From Dactylonectria macrodidyma (taxonomy: Eukaryota > Ascomycota > Sordariomycetes > Hypocreales > Nectriaceae), in assembly GCA_020744425.1 (NCBI GenBank), contig JAGMUV010000046.1, positions 225,624-289,623 of the forward strand: a DNA stretch of 64,000 nt. The letters run 5' to 3'. Positions 11,408 to 22,559 of this stretch are shown piece after piece. The translations under genes and the position numbers were made by a program. Below the pieces are notes generated by a model. The model saw only the letters and a list, made by a program, of their open reading frames with translations, did no database searches and had not been told where the DNA came from. Numbering within the stretch: position 1 is the stretch's first letter; each line of letters begins with the position of its first letter.

Positions 11408-12001
11408 ACCAATCAATCAGATCGGTGTGGACAAGGGACTGTACATCGGAGATGGTCTCGGACGTCTCAGCCACCACCTCATCCAGGCCCTCTAAGGCCT
11501 CCTGGTTAAGACGAACCATCTCATTTCCTTTCGAAATCAGGGAGCGACGCTGCTTACGCACGCGCGACAAGCGGGCAAGCGACTCCTCCAACTCCTGCTG
11601 ACGAAGGACGAAGCTTTTCTGGGCCTCGGCGAAAGCGGCGTGACGAGCTTGCAGTAACTCTTCGGCAGCCAGCTCCTCTGCGTCAAGACGCCTCGCCTCC
11701 GACAGAACCCGCGTCACTACGGAAATCAGCAACCACATTCATTTTAACAGACACACACCCAAAACTCACGAGAATTCAGCAGTACACCCATTACATCGCA
11801 CGGACGACCTAAGCGTGTACAGAGGCCGCATTTTCCCCCATCCACCATTTTACAAACAGCCCCTCGGGCTGAACAGCGAGTACAGGGCATCACCTCGAAC
11901 CCAGCGTAATCAATATATTCAGCAGAAGCAACACGACGGCGTATAGCGTCAGAAGGTAGCGGTTTCTCAGGTTTCTTATTTTTAGAAACACGGCTGGACA
12001 T
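11316..12001 (-). CDS. Intact spliced antisense gene in Gypsy 1: Zn2Cys6-like cluster plus coiled coil
   Basis: The minus-strand ATG is at 12001-11999. Exon 1 is 12001-11770, a 53-nt intron is 11769-11717 and exon 2 is 11716-11316, ending TGA. The product has 210 residues. Residues 40-68 hold six Cys (40, 43, 50, 58, 61, 68), spacing C-x2-C-x6-C-x7-C-x2-C-x6-C, which fits the fungal Zn(II)2Cys6 binuclear cluster consensus. A basic N-terminus (SSRVSKNKKPEKPLP) precedes it. Residues ~80-150 are a Glu/Ala/Leu/Arg-rich coiled coil (ARRLDAEELAAEELLQARH, RLSRVRKQRRSL), followed by an acidic tail. No stop or frameshift interrupts it, although the sense gag-pol of the same element has more than ten stops. 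It lies between pol and the 3' LTR, and its last codons overlap the chromodomain on the other strand. I recall similar short Cys-cluster proteins in many copies in fungal genomes but cannot confirm this. Function is unknown; a nucleic-acid-binding regulator of the element is an inference. Confidence 0.75.
11717..11769 (-). other. Intron of the antisense Gypsy 1 gene
   Basis: 53 nt on the minus strand: consensus GTGAGT donor, GCTGAT branch-like site 8 nt before the CCGTAG acceptor. Removing it joins two long open frames in phase (split Leu codon). A spliceable intron shows that this transcript cannot be the genomic template strand of the retroelement. Confidence 0.75.
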
Positions 12002-12100
12002 TATATCAGCATTTCTTTTATAAATAATCAAGAGCAAGTTGGGGAACCACCACACTGGGGACCAGCTAGCTATAAATACAATCTTAAGGACAAGATCATT

Positions 12101-12110
12101 AGAGGGGAGA
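12101..12110 (+). other. Polypurine tract of Gypsy 1
   Basis: AGAGGGGAGA ends five bases before the 3' LTR, the usual place for the plus-strand primer. Confidence 0.7.
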
Positions 12111-12115
12111 CATCG

Positions 12116-12523
12116 TATCACGGCCTGGGCGACCTCTTAAGAGGCCAGGGCGGTCACGGCCGGCAGAATCGGAAGTACGGGGATACTTAAGGCCGGAGTG
12201 AGCGGACCCACTTTAAACAGAGTGAGCGATAGTACGGACGCTCACTCACACGATGCTCCACAGAGTAAGCATCGTAAGCAGACAGGACCAAGGCATAGTA
12301 AGCACCCTAGTATATAGTCATCTGAGAAGTGCACATCTAGTATGGGCAGCTCCTTAGCTATCAATACAACTTGGTTACATTGAGTACGTTCACTCTACCA
12401 TTACCAGACGTGACAAGCATTGTTCAATCTTGACTCGCCTGATTACTTTGTTACATAAACCCCCAGATCAGGACCCAGCGTACCCTAGCCTTACGAGGAT
12501 AGTGTATTGACCCGATCGTCACA
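12116..12523 (+). repeat. 3' LTR of Gypsy 1
   Basis: 408 bp. It begins TATCACGG, i.e. the terminal TG has become TA, and ends GTCACA. It is followed directly by the ATACT duplication at 12524-12528. Nine of the 12 differences from the 5' LTR are G-to-A or C-to-T in this copy; the other three are A in the 5' copy. Confidence 0.95.
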
Positions 12524-12528
12524 ATACT

Positions 12529-14770
12529 AGTAAGTAATAAGATATATGCATTCTGATTAACCCTATTAGTAAGCTAAAGTAAGATATAAAGAAGGCTGTT
12601 TTATATACTAAGTAAGAAACCTGCTTTTATAATACTAAGAAGAGCTCTGTATAGAGTTATAGTGCTTTAATAATATATAAATCCTATACTAATAAGAATA
12701 GATCTAAAATAAAGACTAAGAAATGAGAGCCAGTTAGTAAGGCTGACCTTAGGGAGTATGAAGTTCTAGACTTTTATTAGCAGTATGTAAAGCATCTATT
12801 CAGATTAGAAATACACTAAGGATCTTAAAAGTACTTTACTATAGATTAGTAGGCGAATTTTTAGAAATTCTTTTGTTAAAAGTAGTTCATATATATATAT
12901 AGAAGAATACTATAACTATAACTATATACCTATTTCTAATGCCAAGGCCTAGGTCCTCCTCTAAGCTAGTAATAAGAGTGAGACTGAGATTGGACCGATT
13001 AATAAGAGAAATAGAGTATATTAAGCCTAAGATTAGTAAAAGGCGAATATTAATTCGTTAGCTTAGCTAGTTAGCGTTCTTAAGTCTTTGAAATCTATTG
13101 CTTAAAAGAGAGGAGGGATTGTAATATAACTTATATAATCTTATATTATTCTTTCTTACTAAAGCTAGTAGTAGGCGCAGGTTCTTTAAAATGGGTATTC
13201 TTAATATAGGTTAAAGGATCTACCTTTAGGCTAATTAGAATATTACTTGCTCTATTATTAAAGGGGGCGTTACTATTAACTAGTTATGCCTTTATGACTG
13301 CTTCTTACTGTATCTTATTCTTTCAGACTATTAAGATTAGATAAAAAGAGAAGTAAAGATATTAAAGCTTACTTATTTTTTATAAAGATCACCTTAAATA
13401 AACCTCTTTATATAGACTTAATATCTTTAAAATACTATAATATATAATTAACTCTAACTTATAGTACTTAGCTATAGACTTAGTCTAGATTATAATAGGA
13501 GTGCACTTTATGTTCACTAGTAAAATGAAGTGTGCGAGGTAGTCTAGAGTATTATTAAAGTATTAGGACTTACCTCAGTCTCTTCTCACTTAGTCAAACA
13601 TTGGCGAGCTGGCCAGGGGGGCTCCTATGCTGAGTCGGAGGCTCTGAGTCAGAATTACAAAGTGGTGCCTGGAGGCTATGTAGTTCCTGAGAGCATCCTC
13701 AATCCCAATAGTAAGAACTAGTTAGCAGTTACGTTATAGTCTCTTAGTGTCCCACGAGCAGTAAGAAGTTTAACCAACTGCTAAAGATCGCCTCCTATTA
13801 ATCGAAGTAGGCCAATTTTAGGTCAAGGTTAATAACTCATACGGTTACTGATGTCCTTTTCAATATAGTCTATGATATTAAGAGAGCATGAATTAGGACA
13901 TGGATGCTAGAGATTGCTTAAGAGGCTCATCCGGACATAGCGGGCCGCACAATAAGATCGCCCCGCGGCTTTAAGTCTAGGATCCATTCAGTATTTAGGA
14001 AATGATGATAAGCTCAGTCTTAGAAACATAATACTAAGTAAATATAATATAATTAGAGCCTATCTTTAGGCTATCTCAGTCCTTAGTACATAAGTATAAG
14101 GCGGATATGAATAATGCGATATAATATCTGAGGTTACTGACTCTAGAGATTGAACGTCCGATGTAGATCTTATTATAGTGCTTTCAATCTTGCTTTAAGG
14201 TATTCTCTGTATTTTTATAGTAGTCTTATTTAATTATAGTTTTAAGCTTACTCTTATATATAGTAAAGAGAGAATATTAATCCTATAATTAGGAATAACT
14301 TAAAGTTACTTAACCCCTTTATGCAACTTCCTAAGATGCTATTACTAGGCTTTAGTATTTACATGCATTCTGTTTACTTTAGATTACTGCTTTTTCTTAT
14401 TTATATAATGCTATTTAAATAAGGTAAGATGAATTGCTTTATAATTAGGGATTATATAGAATTCTTATATCTTAATAGTAATATAATAAGGAATAGTAAG
14501 ATAGTGCTTAATTACTATTTGACTTTTATAATGCGCGATTATGACTTTCTACTTATAAAGGTATGCTTAGAAACTAATTATTTTTTATCTTTTTATGAAT
14601 TTTTAACTAGTTTTAGGCCATGCTGTATGCTATAGGGGTTCTGAATGAAGTTATAATACAGACTAGCCTGTATGTAAGAATCACTTCTGTTTAGTAAGAA
14701 AGCAATCCTTATAAGTAAGTCTATTACTTCTTTACTTCCTTTATATACTTACTTACTAATTAAGATTATT
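12529..14770. other. RIP-mutated AT-rich DNA with one less-mutated island, no gene recognised
   Basis: Mostly TpA-rich relic sequence. 13560-14000 keeps higher GC (for example GGCGAGCTGGCCAGGGGGGC) but gives no readable domain. A plus-strand stretch near 12720-12840 reads protein-like with Gln-to-stop changes (ADLREYEVLDFY). No RNA gene recognised. Confidence 0.5.
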
Positions 14771-15100
14771 TATAAAGTATGTATTATAGGTTTTCTTAAG
14801 GCAGTATAATACTAGTAACTAACCACACTCCCTAGGTTTATATATTAAATAGTGTAGAATAGTAAGAGAATTGGGAATAACTATAAAACAGTTAGTTAAG
14901 AAAGAGGGCTTCTTAGGCTAGTGGTATAATATAATAGGCATATCTAATAGTATTATAATAAGAAATGAGAGCAAGTCTGCTATTACCTACTAGTGCTAAC
15001 CTGTATTTAGCTTCCTATTACTAACCTAAGAGTATAGGTATGAGGTTCTCCTTATAGTTATAGAAGATTATTATAGATAGTATTAAAACTATAATATATG
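14771..15100 (+). pseudogene. 5' part of a degenerate dihydroxy-acid dehydratase (IlvD/Edd family) gene
   Basis: Read on the plus strand, this piece matches the N-terminal third of dihydroxy-acid dehydratase. VCIIGFLKA lies at ~14777. RELGITIKQLVKKEGFLG then Y-N-I-I-G-I-S-N-S-I-I-I-R-N (~14855-14965) correspond to the VSDGIS..GT region. MRFSL with I-I-I-D-S-I (15031-15095) follows, with TAG where Gln is expected. An intron-like gap, about 14970-15021, lies between the last two and contains TACTAAC near its end. The reading breaks exactly at the Copia insertion (15101) and resumes at 20154. The enzyme acts in valine/isoleucine synthesis in mitochondria; related family members act on sugar acids. 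I cannot tell which this was. Confidence 0.7.
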
Positions 15101-15276
15101 TGTCAGATATGTCAGAGGCGAAAGTTGCCACCTATTGCCACCTATTGCCACGAGGCTTAGCAATCAGCTTCTAGCTGATTCTATACAGAAGAGAAAGAGT
15201 ATATAAAGCTTGCTCTGAAACCTTAAGGCATAGGGGCAAGCACAGAACACACAATTTTTCACCATAATATTTGACA
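15101..15276 (+). repeat. 5' LTR of the Copia element
   Basis: 176 bp, TGTCAGATATG...TTGACA, with a TATATAAA-like box at ~15199. A 10-bp motif CACCTATTGC is repeated at its start. The internal sequence following it starts ATTAAGAGTCTC, which may be a mutated half-tRNA(iMet) primer site (GTTATGAGCCC). Confidence 0.95.
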
Positions 15277-15336
15277 ATTAAGAGTCTCACTACCTCAACC
15301 CATTTTAATATCTTTAATAGTCCCTCTATCTTATCT

Positions 15337-18300
15337 ATGATGCTGCATAGAAAATCCCAGAATGAAGGTCTTACAGCTACTCTTATAAAACCTGGGGACT
15401 TCCCGGACTGGGAGCACGAATTCCTTCTTCAGGTTGACCTTCTAGGTCTATAACAGCACCTCAAAAGGAAGGTTTTCCTTAAAGAGGAACCGGCCTTCCC
15501 AGATATCAGAAGACGCAAATACACTAAGACAACAGCAGCACAACGGACCATTCGATCAGAAACACCTAAGACTGAAAGGTCCAATTCAGATAACGTACAG
15601 GAGACAACCAATAGAACATGGTCTCTATCTGACCTAACTGAACAAGGTCAGAAGAGCTTCTAACAGGACCTCTCCTTCTATCAGCTTTAAGAAAAGTCAT
15701 TAAAAAGACAGAGGAAGTCTCTAAGAACCCTCTAAGACTGGATTATCCGAACTGTCTCTCCTAGTTACATCCAGACCTATTATTAGCCGCGCAAGTCGAT
15801 CTACGAATAGCACTACAATCTCCATGCCCAGTGCAGGAAGTCAGAAGCAAATAAAACACAAGATGCTTGAAATATATACTTAACCCTTATGAAAATACCT
15901 CTAAAGACCGTAACTTAAGCACTTAAATGGTTAGAAGAGTGGGAGGAAGCCTTAGCTAAAGGACAGTAATAAAAGGTCCCTAAGACCCTCTTTTATAGCT
16001 CCTAGGCATATGACTTTCTTAATGTCTCTTTATACCTTCTCCCTGCCTGGACAGCAGCCTATGAAATTAGCTAATAAAACCTAATCTAAGAAGAATCCCT
16101 TATCTATTAAGATCTAGTGAATGCCTTCCGGAATAAGCTTAAAAATGCAGAGGTCTTACGAGGCCCAGGTCGCATAGGAAAAATCTCCTAAGGTGCATTC
16201 TCTACGAGCTTTACTAGGGAGGACCCCTAGGATGATAAACCAGAGGACGCTCGCATTATTAAAGGCCAGTACTATTCTATAAAGAAAGGTAAGGAAAAGA
16301 CGAAGCGTTAGAGGTCTTCTAATAATCAGGAGAAATGCCTAGCGTGCGGTCTACCCTATTCTCTTAAGAAATGCTTCTATGTTTTTCTAAACATAGCTTA
16401 GAAAGGGTTTAGGCCTTAAGAAAAATTTCAGACAAAGGTAAGAGAAGCCCTTAAAGAAGACCTAGACCTCTAGGCATAAGTAAAAGCTCTCACTCAGAAG
16501 AAGTCCAAGAACCTACCAAAACCAGCTATTAAAGAAACCTCTGACTAATAACTATATAGCCGGCTTATTACTAAAGTCAATGCCGCATTTGCTGCCCAGA
16601 GCAATGACTATCCCTTATAAAAATCTCAAATCCTAAACCCCGGAATAACGATCTTAATCACAAATGACCCTAATCGACTAGCTGATCTCTAGCTGGCCCT
16701 TCCAGACGACTTCATCTAGTTAGGTAACCGAAAGTTACTAATTTTAGGATATAGAATAATGATAGTCAGGCTGATAAGAACTCGAGCCCTATTGCTTGAA
16801 GATATAGCTTACTATCCCTAACTCCTTATAACTCTAGTCTCCTTATATCAGCTATAGAAGAAAGGACTTTATTAGGATAATAGACGTGATCTAATGACCT
16901 TCCGTCATTCCGATCAGACAATCGCCTGCACGATCAAGGACCTATACGGTTAATACGTTATTATATACTAACTAGTAGAGATAACCCTATCGGCTTAGGC
17001 AGCCCATAAGTTCACCTTATATACAAAGAGGGCTCCTTTAGCAGGAGAAGCCATACGCTAGCATAACCGCCTAGGGCATCCAGGACCGCAAGCTCTTGAA
17101 CACCTTATCTTAGCATCTCAGGGAGTGCGAATTCGAAGACTAATAACAGTCAAATGTAACGCCTATAGCCTATTAAAGATCAAGAGACAAGTCAGACAGG
17201 CTCTAAGGCAGTCTAGCCAGACAGCCAGTGAACGCATCGCTATCGATTTCTATAACTATAAAGAAGGCATAGGTGGCTATACCTTACAGATACTACTCAC
17301 CTGCCGATCAACTGGTTACATTTAGGATTACTACCTTATAACTCGGACAACGGAGGCTATTATTACAGTCTTCAAATCCTTCTTCAAATACCTAGAAGTT
17401 CAACATAACATCAAGGTCAAAGTCATCGAATATGACAATAAGATCACAGAGGTCAAACCACAAGTCAGAAACTTCTTATAGAATAGAGCTATCGTTATCA
17501 AGCCCTTAGCACCGTATAGCTAAGCCTAAAACGGTAGCGCCGAACGCTCAGGGGGTGTGATAAAGGATAAGGAAAGAGCCATGCGAACAGGCTCTAAGCT
17601 CCCTTACTAGCTATAGCCAGAAATCGGCAAAACAGCAGTTTATCTATATAACCGAACGCCAAACTATAAATCACGCTAGAAAACACTATACAATTAATTG
17701 CATACTGCGATAGCCAGAGCTAGAGGAATTCTACAACTAGCGAAACAGCCTGACTAAACACATCTAAGAGCATTTAGCTGTAAGGCCTATGCTATAACCC
17801 CCAAGGCATAACAAAAGTTTAATCGCAAGATACGGCTCAAGCTAAAAGGATAGATCGGCTTCCTGGTCGGATATAGATCCTCAAATATCTACAGAATCTG
17901 GGTCCTTACGATTAATCGAATAGTGAGTACCTGAGACGTTATTTTTAATGAAGATAAGGGCTGTAATGGAGACTGGGAAAACTTTAAGGACGACCTTTTA
18001 GAGGCAGACCTAGAAGAAATCGTACGAATTGCATCCCTTTAATAAGACGAACCGATTGATCAGCTAGAGACTAAAGACTGTATTAAAGTGGATTTTCCTA
18101 AAGAAGAAGACTTAAATGAACTCATAGGAGATCGTCTTATAGTAACGATTGATGAAATCTTGCAGGTAAAAAGGGCAGAATATGAAGACTTCCTCACGCC
18201 TCTAGATACACCGCCATCTGCCCTACTCGCACAATTACCTCAAAATATGTTAGAATAAGGGAATAAAACGATTATATAGCAAGCAGCTTTTCTAGCTAGA

Positions 18301-19953
18301 ACTAAATCTCCTCTACAAACCTTAATAGAACGGAAGATCTATAAAGGAGTAAAGGTATATAGAAATGCACTACCTCCAGTACTAATAAAGCATTAAGATC
18401 TTATAGGACATCCATTAGGAAACCTCTTCTAGAAGGCTAAAGAAATCCATCTTTAAAGTTATAAGGAAATAAGGTCATAGACTAAGATCTAAGCTAAGGA
18501 CCCTCGAGCATCTGATCGACAGGTCCTAGGCTGTATGTAAGTATACATCTATAAAACAGATAAACATAGTTACTTTTAGAAATGCAAGGCCCGGCTAGTG
18601 GTTCGAGGAGACCAACAAGCAAAAGGGAAGCTGTAAGACATATACGCAGCTACCTTAGCTAGAAGGTCCTTTCGGACCTTAATAGCTATTATAGTAAAGT
18701 TTGATTTAGAAATGGTCTAATACGATGTGGTTAATGCATTCGTATATGCCTCAATTGATTAAGATATCTTTATATAGATGCCTCCTGGCTATAAAAAGGC
18801 AGGAACTATCCTAAAGCTTAATAAAGCTCTATACGGACTGAGAGTCTCCCCCTTACTGTAGCAGAAGGAGCTTTCTAAGACCCTCTTAGAGCTGGGCTAT
18901 AAACCAGTTCCACATAAGCCTTACTGCTTTAGAAAAGAAGGAATCCTCTTCTTCATATATATTAATAATATTATTCTGGCCTATAGGAAAACATAAGAAA
19001 ATAAAGCTAAGGACTTGATCAGATAACTCCAATTAAGATATAAACTAACAGGCGGCAACCCTATATAATGGTTCCTTAGAATGGAAGTCATGCAGGACTG
19101 ACCTATGAGGAAGATCTGGCTATCTTAAGCAGCCTATATTAAGAAAATTGCAAACCTAGCTAATAAAGGAACAGCTACAGTACTAATGACTCAGTTAGAG
19201 CTACGGCCTACAACAGGGCTAGCAACCCTAATAGAAATTCAATAATACTAATACAAGATCGGATTAATCCTCTATATCATAGTCAACACCCGACCTAACA
19301 TAGCCTTTACTATCTCCAGATTAGCCAGATTCCTTACTAATTTAAATCAAATACACTAAGAAGCGGCTAACCGCATTATCCACTACCTTACATACACAAA
19401 GAACCTAGCCCTATCCTTCAGAGGGCCTGGCGGTCTTAGCATTTCTAGCGATGCCTCTTTTACTAATAACACAACTGATCGGAAGAGCTCGCAAGCATAT
19501 ACTATTAAGCTATTCAACGGACTGATCGGATAGAGAGCTAATAAATAAGATACAGTCATAACATTAATAATAGAAGCAGAGCTCCTAGCCCTAGTATAAG
19601 CAGCTAAGGAATCTCTCTTTATAAGCCGACTGCTTAAGGAGCTAATAGTTTAACTAGATGACTTAACTATCTAGATTGACTGTGATAACACTCAGACTAT
19701 TAACCTTATGATAGCTAAGATAGCTACTTTAAGGATCAAGTTGCAGCATATTAATATCCATAATCACTGGCTTAGACAGGAGGTTCAAAGAGGGAAAATT
19801 CAAGTTAAATACGTTAAATTAATAGATATAGTCGCAGATGGCCTAATGAAAGCACTTCCAGCCGGAAAATGGAACCGCTTTTTATATTAACTTGGATTAG
19901 AAGACGTTAGGAAGAGGCTCCAGAAGGATGAAGAAGGGCTTCAGACTCAATGA
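15337..19953 (+). pseudogene. Copia gag-pol polyprotein in one unbroken frame with many stop codons
   Basis: The ATG at 15337 (a second one follows) starts a frame of 1,538 codons that stays in register to TGA 19951-19953. Every break I saw is a TAA, TAG or occasional TGA replacing Gln, Trp or Arg; I found no indel. Landmarks: a zinc knuckle at 16336-16374, C-x2-C-x3-Y-x4-C, with Tyr (TAT) where His belongs; the GAG-pre-integrase motif HNRLGHPG at 17062; integrase Asp 17245, Asp 17434 and Glu 17542, all retained. The RT has NAFVYAS and KALYGL, and its catalytic YVDD reads YINN (18958-18969), both Asp codons changed to AAT. RNase H follows with SSDASFTNN and EAELLALV near 19440-19600. The C-terminal end is a readable 60-codon ORF (19708-19890). 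The copy is dead through point mutation alone. Confidence 0.9.
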
Positions 19954-19967
19954 GAAGTCATTGAATC

Positions 19968-19977
19968 TGAGGGGGTG
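19968..19977 (+). other. Polypurine tract of the Copia element
   Basis: TGAGGGGGTG directly abuts the 3' LTR, the expected plus-strand primer position. Confidence 0.7.
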
Positions 19978-20153
19978 TGTTAGATATGTCAGAGGCGAAA
20001 GTTGCTACCTATTGCTACCTATTGCCACAAGGCTTAGCAATCAGCTTCTAGCTGATTCTATACAGAAGAGAAAGAGTATATAAAGCTTGCCCTAAAACCT
20101 CAAGGCATAGGGGCAAGCACAGAACACACAATTTTTCACCGTAATATTTGACA
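19978..20153 (+). repeat. 3' LTR of the Copia element
   Basis: 176 bp, starts TGTTAGATATG and ends TTGACA. Same length as the 5' LTR, with only transitions between them. Preceded by the purine tract GAGGGGGTG. Confidence 0.95.
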
Positions 20154-21550
20154 ATATGCTTACATATATAATGCTTATATTATTATCCTAGGCTATAATA
20201 AGAATATGCTTAGCTATATAATAAGACTGGTTTAGTATAACTGACTATTGATCGTTATCTATAGTAGAACTTAGAGAGGTAGATATAGTAAGATGCTTTC
20301 TAAACCGATTGATATTAATATACCTTCTGAGGTAAGAGGGGTATATATACTTAGTATACTAGAGGATTGGTCTAAAGATGGAAAGCACTTAGCTAAGGAG
20401 ATTATCTTTAATATTAAGAAGAACTCAGTACTGGGCTTAGGAGCTTATAATAGTATATATATAGTGAATAGCCTAGTAATAGTTATTAAAACCCTAGGAC
20501 TGTCTTTAATAGGGTCTTCTAGTTTATTAGTAACCTTGCTTATTAAGTACTAAGAGTATAGCCACTTGAGTAAGATTGTCTAAGTATATTTAGAAAAAAA
20601 TATCTAATTATATAATCTCCTTATAAAGAAGTTATTTAAGAATGCTTTAATTATAATAATAGCTATTAGTAGATTAACTAACTTAGTTCTTTATATTCTA
20701 GTTATAATAAGAATAGCTAAGGTTAAGCTAACTTTTAATAACTTTTAGTAGGTCTTAAATAAGACGCTATTTATTACTAATATAGCTCTTAGTAAAAAGT
20801 AAATTATAAAAGATCTCTTTAATATTAGTAATATTCCTTTAGTAATAAAGCTGCTTATAGTTACTAAGTTTATAAATAGTTCTACTCTAACCATTACTAG
20901 TAAGATATTAGTAAAGAATGTTAATTCTTAGCTATCCTTCTTTTAGAGTTAAGAAGTTATCTGGCCTCTAGATAACCCTATTAAATCGAATGACTATATT
21001 ATAATTCTTAGGGGTAATATTACTCTTAGGGGGGCCGTTACTAAGATTATAAGTAAGGAAGGCATACGCTTTAAAGGAATGGTAAGAGTATTTAATAAGG
21101 AGTATAAGTTATGCATAGCTCTGGACTAAGGTAAGATTCCGCAGGATGAGAGTATTGTTTTAGTCATGAGATATAAGAGGCCTAAGGGCGGACTAGGTAT
21201 GCCTAAGTAGCTATAAGCGTTAGGAATGTTAATTAAGAGAGGGTTTAAGAATATGGCTCTTATAACTAATGGAAGATACTTAGGCGCTAGCTATAGCTTT
21301 ATTATTAAGTATATCATTCTTAAGGCAGCTATAGGCAGTCCTCTTATTACTATATAAGATAGTAATATTATTTGCATTAATACTAAGAAGTACTATATTA
21401 ATATGCCTTATGTTATTAATAAAGAGATCTAATGTTAGCTATAGGGATAGAAGCTATAGTGTAGGTAAGTTAAGAAAGGAACCTTAGTAAAATATGCCTA
21501 TCTTATTTCTAGTACTTTTAATAGAATAGTTATAGATATTTTCTAATAAG
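20154..21550 (+). pseudogene. 3' part of the degenerate dihydroxy-acid dehydratase gene
   Basis: One plus-strand frame continues the gene interrupted by Copia. G-Y-N-K-N-M-L at ~20196 matches the GCDKNMPG iron-sulfur motif, with Cys now Tyr and Asp now Asn. KPIDINIPSE and LGAYNSIYIVNSL (~20446) match the second Cys motif (GACGGMYTANTM), again with Cys lost. SFENAL-like KLFKNALIIIIAI, then DNPIKSNDYIIILRGNITL and AVTKIISKEGIRFKG (~20975-21080), RYKRPKGGLGMP (~21170), ALITNGRYLGAS (~21256) and the C-terminal KYAYLIS (~21490) follow in the family order. Stops are TAG/TAA at Gln/Trp/Arg positions. Loss of two cluster-ligand Cys and many stops make it non-functional. This is presumably a duplicated or accessory paralogue; an essential single-copy gene could not decay like this. 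Confidence 0.85.
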
Positions 21551-22194
21551 AAGATAAAGAATTTGCTTTAGAAATTTCCTATAAATAACTATAAGTTCTT
21601 AAGTAAGTGATATATTACTATTATTCTAGTATGGATTTAGCTCTCTCTTATTAAGAAAATATATATCTCGGTTAGTATACTAATCCGTCTAGACATTTAC
21701 CTTCTGAAATATTTAGGAATATAATGTGGTCTATTACCCTACACTCCTTGACTGTCCGCGTAATCCAGTTAACAACGCATGCTATTCGTCCGTTAAATAA
21801 CGGCATTGTCTTTCTCAGACTAGTTTTAATAAACTTTCATTACATAACGCATGCTCAGTCATGTACAGCTGCCATCACCGTTGTGCTTCTTACTCTTTGT
21901 ATACAGTCTTGTAATAGTAAGTGTGATGAGTCTAGAGTCTGCTTTTCCTAGCTGTAATACAACTAGCTTTAGATTAACTTTAGCTAGTCTATTTAGGATC
22001 TGACTGGGTAGCTTTATATAGAAATACTACTACTAGCTTATAGAATTTCTTATATTCTAAACGAAGTATCTTATTAAGTATTATAAGCCTTTAGAAGAGT
22101 ACTAGTCTTAATACTATCTTAGTTTATATACTACTAAGGAGATAATTCTAATTATTAATAAGCTAGATTATGAACTTCTAGCTAATAAGGGGAT
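21551..22194. other. Gene-less stretch with a less-mutated patch
   Basis: 21720-21950 keeps near-normal composition (contains ACGCATGC twice, at ~21776 and ~21847) while its surroundings are RIP-mutated. A 75-codon ORF there has no recognisable content. Confidence 0.4.
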
Positions 22195-22559
22195 TGATAG
22201 TGCCTAGAGGAACTACGAAGTAAAGTTCCGAAAGGTTCTTTAGGCTCTCCTAACTAAATACACAGAAAGCACAGACCAATTTTTATTAAGACTCTGTCGA
22301 TTTTATAGTATTATTTATTTATTTTTACTATTACTTTTTACTATAAAGTATGGCTTATACAGTTGCCTTTAAGTCAGGGTAGTATATTTATAGTTCCTTT
22401 AAGGAAGAGATATATAGACTTTTACTATTATAAGTCTATTATACCTATATGAGAAAAGAGACATTAAAGAACATTGCTGCCTTATAGCTTATAAATATAA
22501 CTACTAAGGTATATACTATAACTTAGCCTTAGAATCCTTAGAATCATACTAAAGAGAAG

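Larger units (their letters stand above)
4642..12523 (+). mobile_element. Complete chromodomain Ty3/Gypsy LTR retrotransposon (Gypsy 1), RIP-inactivated
   Basis: A 7,882-bp element with two 408-bp LTRs, a 5-bp target duplication ATACT (4637-4641 and 12524-12528), gag, protease, reverse transcriptase, RNase H, integrase and a C-terminal chromodomain. This order and the chromodomain place it among chromoviruses. The LTRs differ at 12 positions, all transitions and nearly all in CpA/TpG context. Gag-pol carries more than ten TAG/TAA stops at positions where CAG, CAA or TGG is expected, plus several frame changes. An antisense spliced gene lies between pol and the 3' LTR. The element cannot move on its own as it stands. 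Confidence 0.95.
15101..20153 (+). mobile_element. Complete Ty1/Copia LTR retrotransposon, RIP-inactivated, inserted in a dehydratase gene
   Basis: A 5,053-bp element with 176-bp LTRs (15101-15276, 19978-20153) flanked by the 5-bp duplication ATATG (15096-15100, 20154-20158). The order gag, integrase, RT, RNase H identifies Copia. The whole polyprotein lies in one frame, 15337-19953, broken only by stop codons. Confidence 0.95.

Noticed and set aside
14429..14635. 68-codon AT-rich ORF
   Set aside because: Composition (Phe/Ile/Leu/Tyr/Asn) is what RIP-mutated DNA gives by chance; no motif.
21724..21951. 75-codon ORF in a less-mutated patch
   Set aside because: No recognisable domain and no conserved context; kept only as part of the gene-less stretch.
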